Source: Pseudomonadota bacterium (GTDB taxonomy: Bacteria > Pseudomonadota > Gammaproteobacteria > Burkholderiales > Rhodocyclaceae). Taken from it: a stretch of DNA of 52,705 nt. A program made the translations under genes and the position numbers. The DNA lies in the NCBI GenBank assembly GCA_018241685.1, contig JAFEDJ010000061.1, positions 1-52,705 on the forward strand, read 5' to 3'. Position 1 is the first letter of the stretch, and every line of letters begins with the position of its first letter. The notes below the pieces were generated by a model. It worked only from the letters and a program-made list of their open reading frames with translations, was not told where the DNA came from and did not search any database. Of the stretch, positions 1-7,661 are shown piece after piece.

Positions 1-1068
1 GACGGCTTTAGCCTGGGTCTCGGCGTCACGTGCAGCGAGTGCTTCGGTTTTCGCCTTGGCCTCGGCTTCGCGAGCGGCCAGCGCGTCTGCTTTGGCTTGC
101 TCGGCCGCTTCCAGTGCTTGGGTGAGTTGCGCCTTTTGCGCATTAAGTGCATCGCGCTCGGTGGCGAGCGTGGCCTTCTCCTGAGCGAGGGTGTCGCGTT
201 CCGCCGTGAGTGCAGTCTTTGCCTGGCTCAGGGTGTCGAGCTGGGCCTGACGATCTGTGGCGAGCTGGGCATGTTGATCGCGCGCGTGCGTGAGTTGATC
301 GACAGAGTGGGCGAACTGGGCCAACTGTTGCTGCAGGGCGCGGTGTTCAGCCTGGAGTGCGGTTGTTTCGTCGCGCAGGAAGAGGGCTTCACCCACCGCA
401 GGGTGGTTGGTTTCGCCCACGTGCACGCACATGAAACCTTGTTCGGCCAGAAAGTGGGTGGCGGCGGCGAGGCCGGCCGCGGGGTCGTCGAGCCGTGCGG
501 GGTCGAGTACGGCGCGCAGGCATACGACGCCCACTGTTGGCAGGGTGCGCGTGGCGCCTTGCAGGATACGCAGCGCGGGCAGGCAGTCGATGATGAGCCA
601 GGTGGGGTGCGCGCCGGGCGAGTTGTCTAGGTGCCTGGGCAGCGGATATTCGGCGAGCAGGGTGTCCAGGCGCCGGGCGGGGCGGGGGTGATGCGGCAGG
701 GCGTGCAGGTTGGGCCACAGGCCTAGCAGGGCGCCGACGGACAGCAGGCCGTCTTCGGCAGGGTTGCTGACGTGGTGGAAGTCGACTTCGCCATCGTGGT
801 CTGCCACTACGGCGGCCAGCGCTTGCCAGTCGGGTGGAGTGACGCCCTCCGGCTGGGCGGCGATGAGCGTGTGCAACCACTGCAGACGGCTGTTGTCGGC
901 GTCGATGACGCGCGCGTGCTTCACTTGCCAATGTTGCCATTGGTGCAGCACACCATGTCCTTGGCCTGCTCCAATATGGATGACAGCCTGTGGTGGGGCG
1001 AGGCGGTGGGCCATCTCAATGCAGGCGAGGGTGGCGTGTGGAGCGGCGGGTTTTAGGGGGGCGTTCAT
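1..1068 (-). CDS. FkbM-like methyltransferase domain plus coiled coil, C-terminus cut by window edge
   Basis: The frame is open from an ATG at 1068 to base 1 without a stop, so the C-terminus lies outside the window (356 codons seen). Residues 1 to about 235 resemble a FkbM-type SAM methyltransferase: a glycine-rich HIGAGQGHG near residue 32, a following VIDAD, an RRLDTLL stretch and TWLIIDCLPALRILQGA, which matches the LDxL...KIDVEGxE..VLxGA pattern but is degenerate at the KIDVEG part. From about residue 240 to the edge the protein becomes a heptad-rich coiled coil of Leu, Ala, Gln, Lys and Glu. It is the last visible gene of a minus-strand glycan-type cluster and follows the sulfotransferase-like gene by 51 bases. 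Catalytic activity is uncertain because of the degenerate motif; it could be a structural relative. The coiled coil resembles that of the neighbouring gene. Confidence 0.75.
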   Translation of the reverse strand, partial: MNAPLKPAAPHATLACIEMAHRLAPPQAVIHIGAGQGHGVLHQWQHWQVKHARVIDADNSRLQWLHTLIAAQPEGVTPPDWQALAAVVADHDGEVDFHHVSNPAEDGLLSVGALLGLWPNLHALPHHPRPARRLDTLLAEYPLPRHLDNSPGAHPTWLIIDCLPALRILQGATRTLPTVGVVCLRAVLDPARLDDPAAGLAAATHFLAEQGFMCVHVGETNHPAVGEALFLRDETTALQAEHRALQQQLAQFAHSVDQLTHARDQHAQLATDRQAQLDTLSQAKTALTAERDTLAQEKATLATERDALNAQKAQLTQALEAAEQAKADALAAREAEAKAKTEALAARDAETQAKAV

Positions 1069-1119
1069 GAGGTGGTGTCCTGCCAGCGTGTAACGGCGTG
1101 CATGTGCTCAAGGTTTGCT

Positions 1120-3408
1120 TCAGGCAACGACGGCGTCTTCAAGCGGAGCACGCAGGGCCAGGATGCGGCGGCTGTCATCGGCGAGCTTGAGCCAGTCTTG
1201 CCAGGTGCGGCCGATTTGGACACCGCTGGCTTGCAGGGTGGCGAGGAGACCGGGCAGGGCGTCGATGAGGGCGCGCAGGAAGTGGCGATCGGCGTCGCCG
1301 AGTTGCCCCCAGACCTGCACGTCCATTGCGTCGGGCAGGGCAAAGCGCAGTTCGAGCTTCGCGCCGTGGTCATCGTAGCTTTCGTCGAACCAACCGGGCA
1401 GCGGGGCTTGGCCCACATGCTGCGGGAATTCCAGCTTGGGGTGCGTACCGAAGCGGCGCGGGCCGACGTTGGCGCACGACAGGCGGAATTCGAACTGTGC
1501 CAGGCGCCGGGTGCCGAGTGACAGGTTGTCGAGCACGAACCAGAGGTGTTCGTAGTCGGGATTGGTCTGGTTGTTCTTGAGTGTTACGCGGTCGTAGCGC
1601 AGCGCAGGTGGCAGCGCGGCGAGTTGCTGCGGGAGCTGAGACAGGGCTGTTTGTAGCTCAGCGGCCGGGAAGTCGGCAGGTAGTTGCAGGTCGGCAGGCG
1701 TTTGAAGGGCCTGCTGGAATACGCTTGCGAGGTTCTCCAGTAGTACGAGGTCGCTGGTGGCCAGGCGTGCCAAGGGAGCCTGTGCAGACTCTACGCCTGG
1801 GGCAAGCAGTAGGTCGGTTGCGTCGTCGTCGGCAGGCCAGTGCAACAGGGCCTGGCCGGCGTTACGCGGAATGCGGATGGCCGCGGTGCCGTTGATGAGT
1901 AGCGTCTGGCAGGCAAGCAGCGGGATGTGTCGGCCGGCGGTTTCCAATTCTTCGAGCTGCCAGTCGAGGGCGCTGTGCTGCGCGGCCGGGTTGGCGGTGA
2001 CAGAGGCGAAGTCACAGTAATTGGGGGTGCGCTGCAGCATGCGCTGCCAGCGTTCGTTCTGGACTTGGCGTTCGTGCTTGAGTTTTTGGTGTTCGAGGAA
2101 GTAGTGCTCGAGTTCTTCCTGGACCTGGTGCAGTTGGGCAAGCAGGAGCTCACCTTCTTCGCGGGCGTCGCTGAGGTCGGCGGCGAGGGTGGTCTTGTCC
2201 TTGTTCAGGGCGTCGATCTGGGTTTTGTGCTCGTTGGTGAGTCGGGTCTGCTCGTCGCGGGCCTTGGTGAGGTCGGCGACTTGTTTGTTGAGGGCGTCGC
2301 GTGCGGTGGTGAGCGCGGCCTTGTCTTGGGTAAGGGTTTCCAGCGCAGCGTGTGTTGTTGTGAGCTGCTGGGCGGTTTGCTGTTCCTTGATGAACCGGCT
2401 TTCGAGTTCTTCCTGCACTTGGTGCAGTTGAGCGAGCAGCAGTTCACCTTCTGCGCGGGCGTCGTTGAGGTCAGCGGCGAGGCTGCTCTTGTCTTGGTTC
2501 AATGCGTCGATCCGGGCTTTGCGCTCGTTGGCGAGCTGGCCCAGTTCGTCGCAGGACTTAGCAAGGTCTGCGATTTGCTTGATTTGCTTGTCGAGGGTGG
2601 CGCGCGTCGTGGCGAGTTCGGCGCGTGCGCCTTCCAGGGCTTCAGCTTCTTTGCTCCGGTCGCAGAGTTGGCGGTAGGCGGCGATGACGTCATCGGTACT
2701 GAATGCTTCCGGCGCCAGTTCGCAGTCTTGGGACAGAGGGGTGAGGCTGGCGCGGATTTCTTGTTGCAGGGCGGGTTCGATGCTGCGCCCTTGCAGGAGT
2801 TGGTGAGCGAGGTTGGCCGCCACGGCGTCGGTGTGTGAGGGCTCGACAGTCGTGCCATGGCTGGGCTGCAGCGGAAGTTCCCACTGGTGGGTCAGGGTGT
2901 CGACTAGTTGTGCAGGGTGGTTGAGCGCGTCGTCTGCCATGACGAGCAGGCTGCGTTCCGGGTGGCGCAGGTGGAAGCGCAGCATGGTCTGGTGGGCGGA
3001 GTACCAGTTCTGCAGGACCTCATCCGTGGGGCTGTTGTCGGTCGCGCTTGCGATGGCTTGGGCCAGGGCTTGCTGGGGTGGTACGCAGACGAGGACGAAG
3101 TAGAGATGTGGGTCGAAGTGATGCCAGAAGTCGAGCAGCGCCAGGCTCTGCGGGTCGTTCCAGCCCCAGATCGGCGCGTCGAGATTGCCCAGGAAGATGT
3201 CCGCCGCGAGCTGCTCCCATAGCCGGCCAAGCTGGGGGGCCGTACTGATGTTGGTGTGCTGGGATAGCACGCGTTGGTGCCAGGCGCCGATGTCCATGTC
3301 GTCATTGCGCGGCGAGGGGCGCGCAGGGGCGAGGCCGCTGGCGAAAAGCAGCTGGGTGACGGCGTCCAGGGTGGGGTGGGCGATGCCGGTGATGCAGAGA
3401 GTTTTCAT
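1120..3408 (-). CDS. Sulfotransferase-like protein with duplicated central coiled coil
   Basis: The 762-residue product opens with MKTLCITGIAHPT and about 190 residues that look like a P-loop sulfotransferase relative of the sort found in polysaccharide clusters (WGWNDPQSLALLDFW; a later FHLRHPERSLLVMADD, as in the 3'-phosphate-binding part). Residues about 250-450 form a long coiled coil containing two copies of a unit ending in EGELLLAQLHQVQEELE. The last 300 residues (from about CDFASVT) are a separate globular region I do not recognise. The start overlaps the stop of the upstream glycosyltransferase by 4 bases (3405-3408), so the two are translationally coupled. Presence of PAPS-binding function is inference; the canonical P-loop is weak (CITGIAHPT lacks the usual GxxRSGT form), so it may be inactive or bind another ligand. 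A role in surface glycan modification or assembly is the likeliest reading. Confidence 0.7.
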   Translation of the reverse strand: MKTLCITGIAHPTLDAVTQLLFASGLAPARPSPRNDDMDIGAWHQRVLSQHTNISTAPQLGRLWEQLAADIFLGNLDAPIWGWNDPQSLALLDFWHHFDPHLYFVLVCVPPQQALAQAIASATDNSPTDEVLQNWYSAHQTMLRFHLRHPERSLLVMADDALNHPAQLVDTLTHQWELPLQPSHGTTVEPSHTDAVAANLAHQLLQGRSIEPALQQEIRASLTPLSQDCELAPEAFSTDDVIAAYRQLCDRSKEAEALEGARAELATTRATLDKQIKQIADLAKSCDELGQLANERKARIDALNQDKSSLAADLNDARAEGELLLAQLHQVQEELESRFIKEQQTAQQLTTTHAALETLTQDKAALTTARDALNKQVADLTKARDEQTRLTNEHKTQIDALNKDKTTLAADLSDAREEGELLLAQLHQVQEELEHYFLEHQKLKHERQVQNERWQRMLQRTPNYCDFASVTANPAAQHSALDWQLEELETAGRHIPLLACQTLLINGTAAIRIPRNAGQALLHWPADDDATDLLLAPGVESAQAPLARLATSDLVLLENLASVFQQALQTPADLQLPADFPAAELQTALSQLPQQLAALPPALRYDRVTLKNNQTNPDYEHLWFVLDNLSLGTRRLAQFEFRLSCANVGPRRFGTHPKLEFPQHVGQAPLPGWFDESYDDHGAKLELRFALPDAMDVQVWGQLGDADRHFLRALIDALPGLLATLQASGVQIGRTWQDWLKLADDSRRILALRAPLEDAVVA
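2109..2622 (-). repeat. Intragenic duplication encoding two coiled-coil units
   Basis: Two stretches beginning at 2109 and 2403 (offset 294 bases, 98 codons) are clearly similar at DNA level: each begins cgagttcttcctg.acctggtgcag-like sequence and continues through matching gcgggcgtcg.tgaggtc.gcggcgagg blocks. At protein level each copy ends with EGELLLAQLHQVQEELE. The second copy carries a small in-frame insertion. The duplication keeps the heptad register, so it lengthens the coiled coil without breaking it. Confidence 0.8.
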
Positions 3409-5339
3409 GGGCGTGGCTCTAGGGGGGCGTTGCGCGCGATGTTTGGGCCGCGCTGGTCGCGGGGGGGCAGCGTGGCGTGGAGTGTGGTGAGGCGTTGGCG
3501 ATAGCGCGTGCCGATGATGTCGGGCGCGAAAAATACACTTTGGGAATGGATGCGCTTACACACTCTGGCCGTCTTTGCTGCAGGTAGCATTACCTGTTTG
3601 GAGGTGGCGATTTGGCGCATGGTCTGGGCGGCAGCGTCGAGGTCGGGCTCGGCCCAGTAATTGCCGCGGGCTTCCACGTAGTCCTGTGGCTTGAGCGGGC
3701 GCGGTTGGGCAGGTATGAGGCGGGCGCCAGACGGGCGGCAGAAATCGACGTTGCCGCCGTAGTCGGTCGCGATGACCTCCAGGCCCAAGAGCAGGGCTTC
3801 GGCAATGCCGCGGCCGAAGCCTTCGGCGCGGTGCAGGGAGACGAAACAATCGCAAGCGCGATACAGCTCCAGCACCTCGGCCTTGTCGAGCATGGCGTCA
3901 ATGATGATGATGCGCGGGTCGTGCCGGGCTGTGGCCTGTATGTGCTGCCAGGCATGGTTGTGCGGGTCGGGGCGCATGCACTTGATGACCAGTCCGACGT
4001 CGTTGCCGTGTTCGTCGCCAGCCGGGAAGGCACGAAGGAATGCTTCGAGCACACCGAGTGGGTTTTTGCGCTGGATGAAGGAATTGCCGTCGAACGAAAA
4101 AACGAACAGCGTCTTGTCCGGCGGTAGGCTGAAGCGCGCGCGTTGCGGCGGCGCTGCTGTGTCGACTTCGGCCGGCAGGTGTACGGCCATGGGCATCCAG
4201 AGCACCGGTACCGGGCTGACGCGGCGCATGGCTTGTTCTATGTGGTGGCTCGAAGCCCACGCTTCATCGATGAGGTTGAAACAATGCTCCCAGTTGGCAG
4301 GCCAGTCTTGCAGCTCCCACGGCCAGTAGCCGATGGTGTAGCGGTCTGCGAAGAATTCTGAGCCGCGCTCCACGAAAAGCCGAAGGTGCTCCAGTGCAGT
4401 CAGGCAGACAATATTGATGCTGTAACGCGGGGTATCGGTTACCCAGTGCGCAATACTGCGGTCTTCCTGGCGGATGTTGCTGCCAGGAGCAAAGTTGATG
4501 ACGCAAAAGGGAATGCCCGCTGCGTGGCAGGCATGAGCGGCCATGCGTACGTCTTCACCGATGCCAAGTTCGCCAAAGGCGTAGCCGATGAGGTTTACGC
4601 CGAATGGGGATTGGGCTGACGGAGTGACAGGGAGATGCGAAGGTGTCACCTGGGCGGCGTCGTGCAGAGCATCCTGCAGTAGGGGTAGCGCAGTCTCGGT
4701 TTGAGCATGTTGGGTCAGCCAAGCCCGAAAATCGCTTTGCCCATGGTCTGTGCAAAGATCGAATGCGGTTTGCAGGTCTGGACGTTGCCTGTATACGAGC
4801 TGTGCGAAGCGGGTTTGTACCAGATCGTCCTGGTCAAGGAGAAAGCGCGCTTGCTGGGCTGTGATGCGCAAGAGTTCAGGGGCAAAATCACGCCAGCCTC
4901 CGGTGCACCACATCCAACCCAATGCCGCCGCCTGGCTGTCCGCGTCGGGCAGTGCCAGGTCGATGTTGAGGTCTGCACGGTGTCTGATCGCGAGTAGCAG
5001 GAAGCGCGAGACTCCTCCCGTCCATTCGCTGTACGGCAGCGCAGCGGGTTGGGCCAGGTTATTCCAGAAGGGCGTCAGTTTGCGCAGCGCTTGGTACTCT
5101 TGTCCGCCGCTACCGACGCACCAGGCTAGAAAACCGACCCGTCCTTCCATCGTGTCCAATGGAAAACGCTGCTGCAAATCCTGGTCGCGGAGCTGCCAGA
5201 TGGCAAGTTGCAGCGCGTAGAACTCGCTGATCCCATCCACGGCGAGCGCGGCTATCGGCTGTGAATATGCTTGCGCAGCCTGAGGGCAATGATTTTGCGG
5301 GAATAGGGCGGCCAGCGGTGTGGAGCGTTTGTTTGGCAT
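3405..5339 (-). CDS. Glycosyltransferase, GT4/GT-B-like C-terminal domain
   Basis: The 644-residue product has an N-terminal region of about 240 residues of unknown type, then a GT-B glycosyltransferase domain starting near FGVNLIGYAFGELGIGEDVR. The signature nucleotide-sugar-binding part is CDCFVSLHRAEGFGRGIAEA near residue 510, with the E-x7-E spacing (EGFGRGIAE) typical of retaining GT4 enzymes, followed by LEVIATDYGGNVDF. It would transfer a sugar from an activated donor in the cytoplasm during surface glycan synthesis; donor and acceptor cannot be told. No membrane segment is evident. It overlaps the downstream sulfotransferase-like gene by 4 bases and follows the methyltransferase gene by 153 bases. 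Start chosen at the first ATG (MPNKRSTPLAALFPQN). Confidence 0.85.
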   Translation of the reverse strand: MPNKRSTPLAALFPQNHCPQAAQAYSQPIAALAVDGISEFYALQLAIWQLRDQDLQQRFPLDTMEGRVGFLAWCVGSGGQEYQALRKLTPFWNNLAQPAALPYSEWTGGVSRFLLLAIRHRADLNIDLALPDADSQAAALGWMWCTGGWRDFAPELLRITAQQARFLLDQDDLVQTRFAQLVYRQRPDLQTAFDLCTDHGQSDFRAWLTQHAQTETALPLLQDALHDAAQVTPSHLPVTPSAQSPFGVNLIGYAFGELGIGEDVRMAAHACHAAGIPFCVINFAPGSNIRQEDRSIAHWVTDTPRYSINIVCLTALEHLRLFVERGSEFFADRYTIGYWPWELQDWPANWEHCFNLIDEAWASSHHIEQAMRRVSPVPVLWMPMAVHLPAEVDTAAPPQRARFSLPPDKTLFVFSFDGNSFIQRKNPLGVLEAFLRAFPAGDEHGNDVGLVIKCMRPDPHNHAWQHIQATARHDPRIIIIDAMLDKAEVLELYRACDCFVSLHRAEGFGRGIAEALLLGLEVIATDYGGNVDFCRPSGARLIPAQPRPLKPQDYVEARGNYWAEPDLDAAAQTMRQIATSKQVMLPAAKTARVCKRIHSQSVFFAPDIIGTRYRQRLTTLHATLPPRDQRGPNIARNAPLEPRP

Positions 5340-5492
5340 AAGGGCTGGACGGTTGAGTAATCATGTGATGACACACGGGGGATGGTCGGCGTGCGGCAAC
5401 GATAGATTCCTGACCTTCTCTATTCCTGCAATATTGAATTCAATGGTTGTGCGGCAGATGAATGGGTATTTGTTTGCTACTCCGTCGTGGGG

Positions 5493-6092
5493 TCAGAGCA
5501 TGGCGAGTGCCCATAGGTCTCCCTCTGGGGGAGTGATAATCCTCACTTCGGCAAAGCCGGCGTCGATCAGATGCATGCCGAGGCGCTTTGCGGTGAAGCC
5601 CGTCCTGTGTGCCATGTATTGATTACCACGCGCGATCGAGGCCTGATGGCCAAACAACATGTCCAGTGGCGTAATCGGACCGGCTGGAGATACATAAATA
5701 GTCTCGTCGATCTTCCCTTCGACGATTAGTTGAGCGATCCGTTCGAGGTTGGGGAGCGTGATCAGCGCAAAACCGCCTGGTTTGAGTGCCCGCTGGATTT
5801 CGGCCAAGGCTTGAGGCACCTGGAAGTCTTCCAGATGCTCGAGATTGTGCGAGGACCAGACGGCATCCATGCTGCCGGTTTCGACGGCCGTCATTTCGGT
5901 GATGCTGGAAGCGATGTCTGGCTGGACGGCTGGATCGATATCCAGTCTGATTTCCTGCCAGCGACTGTCTTGAAAGCATTCCGGCAGGCGTGTCCGGTCG
6001 GCTTTGCCACAGCCGATGTGAAGCAGGGTCCTGGGCTGGTCCTGATTCAGGCAGGGGATGAGGCTGGCAAGGTCGTCGTAGGTGATCTTCAT
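5493..6092 (-). CDS. Class I SAM-dependent methyltransferase (type 11)
   Basis: The 199-residue protein has the SAM-binding motif I as LLHIGCGKADRT near residue 25, an acidic motif II (EIRLDIDPAVQPDI), motif DAVWSSHNLEHL, and the post-motif ALKPGGFALITLPN, the typical order of small Methyltransf_11 proteins. It is cytoplasmic with no membrane segment. Its place at the head of a glycosyltransferase cluster suggests methylation of a sugar or a glycan-chain end, which is inference from context. The 153-base gap to the next gene on the strand (5340-5492) is noticeably AT-richer than its surroundings and may hold an internal promoter, though no convincing hexamer pair was seen. Confidence 0.85.
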   Translation of the reverse strand: MKITYDDLASLIPCLNQDQPRTLLHIGCGKADRTRLPECFQDSRWQEIRLDIDPAVQPDIASSITEMTAVETGSMDAVWSSHNLEHLEDFQVPQALAEIQRALKPGGFALITLPNLERIAQLIVEGKIDETIYVSPAGPITPLDMLFGHQASIARGNQYMAHRTGFTAKRLGMHLIDAGFAEVRIITPPEGDLWALAML

Positions 6093-6217
6093 GTCGTGTT
6101 ACGTGCAAGGGGCAGGTGCGGTTGTACGCGGTGGGGCCCTAGGGGGCTGCCAATCCGCGTATCCGGGGGCGTTTGCAGCCGGCCGCCCTTGCTGGATCGT
6201 ACGGCTGTTTGGGGGCG

Positions 6218-6231
6218 AGCCCCCGGGGGCT
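6218..6231. other. Perfect 14-base GC palindrome between two cluster genes
   Basis: AGCCCCCGGGGGCT is a perfect palindrome within a G-run-rich 150-base gap between the hypothetical gene and the methyltransferase gene. It has no loop and no U-tract, so it is not a standard terminator; it may simply reflect a GC-rich spacer. Confidence 0.5.
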
Positions 6232-6240
6232 GCGGGGGCT

Positions 6241-7059
6241 TTAGGGGTTGCGGAAGACCTGCAGATTCGGGTGGTCATTCCACGGCGAGGCTGCAACGGA
6301 CTTTGGGGTGATCTCGAGTTGTAGTGCCACGAGGTGTTCCGTTCCAGTGGGGCCTGAAAGTACCTTGCCTGATGCAATGGCGAGCGGGGCTTCGCCGGCG
6401 AAGACTGCCTTGCCGCTCAGCTCGAAATCGGCCGAGCGTGGCCCGGTGAGGGCGAACGTGACCAGCGTGATCGGTTTGCCTTTGCCGCGGCTGCCGATGA
6501 ATTGGCCGGGGACGCCCATATAGCGCTCACCGTCGGCCCCGGTACGGCATGAATAGGCCAGGGTCATGCCGCCAGGTGCGTTCGGCCAGTTGATCGAGAA
6601 GCCTTCGAGGCGCAGGCGGGTCGTCGGATCCCCCAGCCAGGTATTGTGGGAGATGACGTCGCCTTGCGTTTCGATATGGCCGAGCAGCTCCAGTTGCGTC
6701 TGTGAAGTGGCGGTCGGTCTGGCTGGTGCGGGGGAGGGAGCCGTTGAGATGCGGTCCATGCGCAAATGGACGTTGCTGGTATCGTCTTCGGACCTGAAGG
6801 TTGTGACCAGTATGTTTGCCGGGCCACCCTTTACTCGGGCCACGATACAGTCGCTGGGTGAGGCGAGCGTGTTGTCGCGAACGCCCTCGGACGGAAAGAA
6901 GTCGATCACTCCGTCGCCGAGTGGGGTCGGACTCAGGCTGATGCAGACCTTGGAGGTGCTTTGGGCATCGAGACTGTAGCGAAAGATGTACATTCCGGCG
7001 TCAATACGGCTGACTTGGGACGAAATCTGTAATGCGGTGATTTTTTCCGGTGCCTGCAT
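6241..7059 (-). CDS. Hypothetical protein at head of glycan cluster
   Basis: The 272-residue product is not recognised. It has no signal peptide or membrane segment (MQAPEKITALQISSQVSRID start). The sequence alternates short beta-prone stretches (GMYIFRYSL, NILVTTFRS, GMTLAYSCR, ITLVTFALTG) with a proline/threonine-rich linker near residue 110 (APSPAPARPTATSQ), so a two-domain all-beta protein is likely, possibly a carbohydrate- or ligand-binding sandwich; this is inference from composition only. Inverted repeats and a candidate promoter lie just upstream (7097-7171), so it may be the first gene of the minus-strand glycan cluster. No obvious ribosome-binding site precedes the ATG. Confidence 0.65.
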   Translation of the reverse strand: MQAPEKITALQISSQVSRIDAGMYIFRYSLDAQSTSKVCISLSPTPLGDGVIDFFPSEGVRDNTLASPSDCIVARVKGGPANILVTTFRSEDDTSNVHLRMDRISTAPSPAPARPTATSQTQLELLGHIETQGDVISHNTWLGDPTTRLRLEGFSINWPNAPGGMTLAYSCRTGADGERYMGVPGQFIGSRGKGKPITLVTFALTGPRSADFELSGKAVFAGEAPLAIASGKVLSGPTGTEHLVALQLEITPKSVAASPWNDHPNLQVFRNP

Positions 7060-7096
7060 GTTGGATCACTAGCTTGGTGGAGAATTCACCTGGATG

Positions 7097-7117
7097 GTAC
7101 GGAGAAATTCTCCGTAC
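7097..7117. promoter_or_regulatory. Operator-like inverted repeat, arms GTACGGAGAA
   Basis: GTACGGAGAA-A-TTCTCCGTAC is a perfect inverted repeat with 10-base arms and one central base, 38-58 bases upstream of the ATG at 7059. A second repeat with the same GAGAA...TTCTC core lies at 7155-7171, and a weaker one (ggtg...cacc around GAGAATT) at 7076-7090. The repetition of the core suggests a dimeric regulator rather than a terminator. Confidence 0.55.
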
Positions 7118-7142
7118 ATGGCCTCAGCGTGAGTCTTCATTG

Positions 7143-7171
7143 TTTTTACTGCATTTGAGAAATGTTCTCAA
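7143..7171 (-). promoter_or_regulatory. Candidate sigma-70 promoter overlapping an inverted repeat
   Basis: On the minus strand TTGAGA (7166-7171) and TAAAAA (7143-7148) are separated by 17 bases and could serve as -35 and -10 for the hypothetical gene starting at 7059. The -35 lies inside the inverted repeat TTGAGAA-atg-TTCTCAA (plus strand 7155-7171), which would let a bound protein block or recruit polymerase. The match is moderate. Confidence 0.4.
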
Positions 7172-7319
7172 GTATGAATTTCCCCGCTGGAGGGCCCTGC
7201 AGTTCCTACGACGGCTATGCCTGAGCCGAGTGATCAAGTCTTGCGCGGTAGCATCTCGACGTTCGTCGTGATCTTCGGGGACAATCCGTCTCCGACCACA
7301 GCCCGCCGAAGGGGACGCC

Positions 7320-7523
7320 ATGGAATCCCGACTGACCGAGATCGAGATCAAGCTCGCCCTCACCGAAGACCTGGTGGACAGTCTCAATATGACCGTCCAC
7401 CGCCAGCAGGAGCAGATCGATGCGCTGCAACGCCAGATCCGCCTGCTCTACCAGCAGATGCAATCGGCTACGCCGACGGCGGAGGCTCACGACCTGCGTG
7501 ACGAGATTCCGCCGCATTATTGA
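7320..7523 (+). CDS. slyX: SlyX family protein
   Basis: The 67-residue protein MESRLTEIEIKLALTEDLVD... is a short coiled coil ending in DEIPPHY. The C-terminal PPHY motif, the length near 70 residues and the heptad pattern are those of the SlyX family. A good ribosome-binding site (AAGGGGA) sits 6 bases before the ATG. The molecular function of SlyX is unknown; the E. coli gene lies beside slyD, which is not present here. It stands alone, with 138 bases to the next gene. Confidence 0.85.
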   Translation: MESRLTEIEIKLALTEDLVDSLNMTVHRQQEQIDALQRQIRLLYQQMQSATPTAEAHDLRDEIPPHY

Positions 7524-7661
7524 GTACGGGTACGGCGGCTCCGTCGTTCGCCTGTCCGACCGAGTCTGCGGCAGTTGATCGAAGGTTCGAGTCAAGACCA
7601 TGCCACTACAAGGGGTTTCGATCGGTATATCATTGGCCATCAAGCCTGAATAGAAAAACTG

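Noticed and set aside
6218..6231. GC palindrome as an intrinsic terminator
   Set aside because: No loop and no U-tract on either strand; a restriction-type or chance palindrome in a G-rich spacer is as likely.
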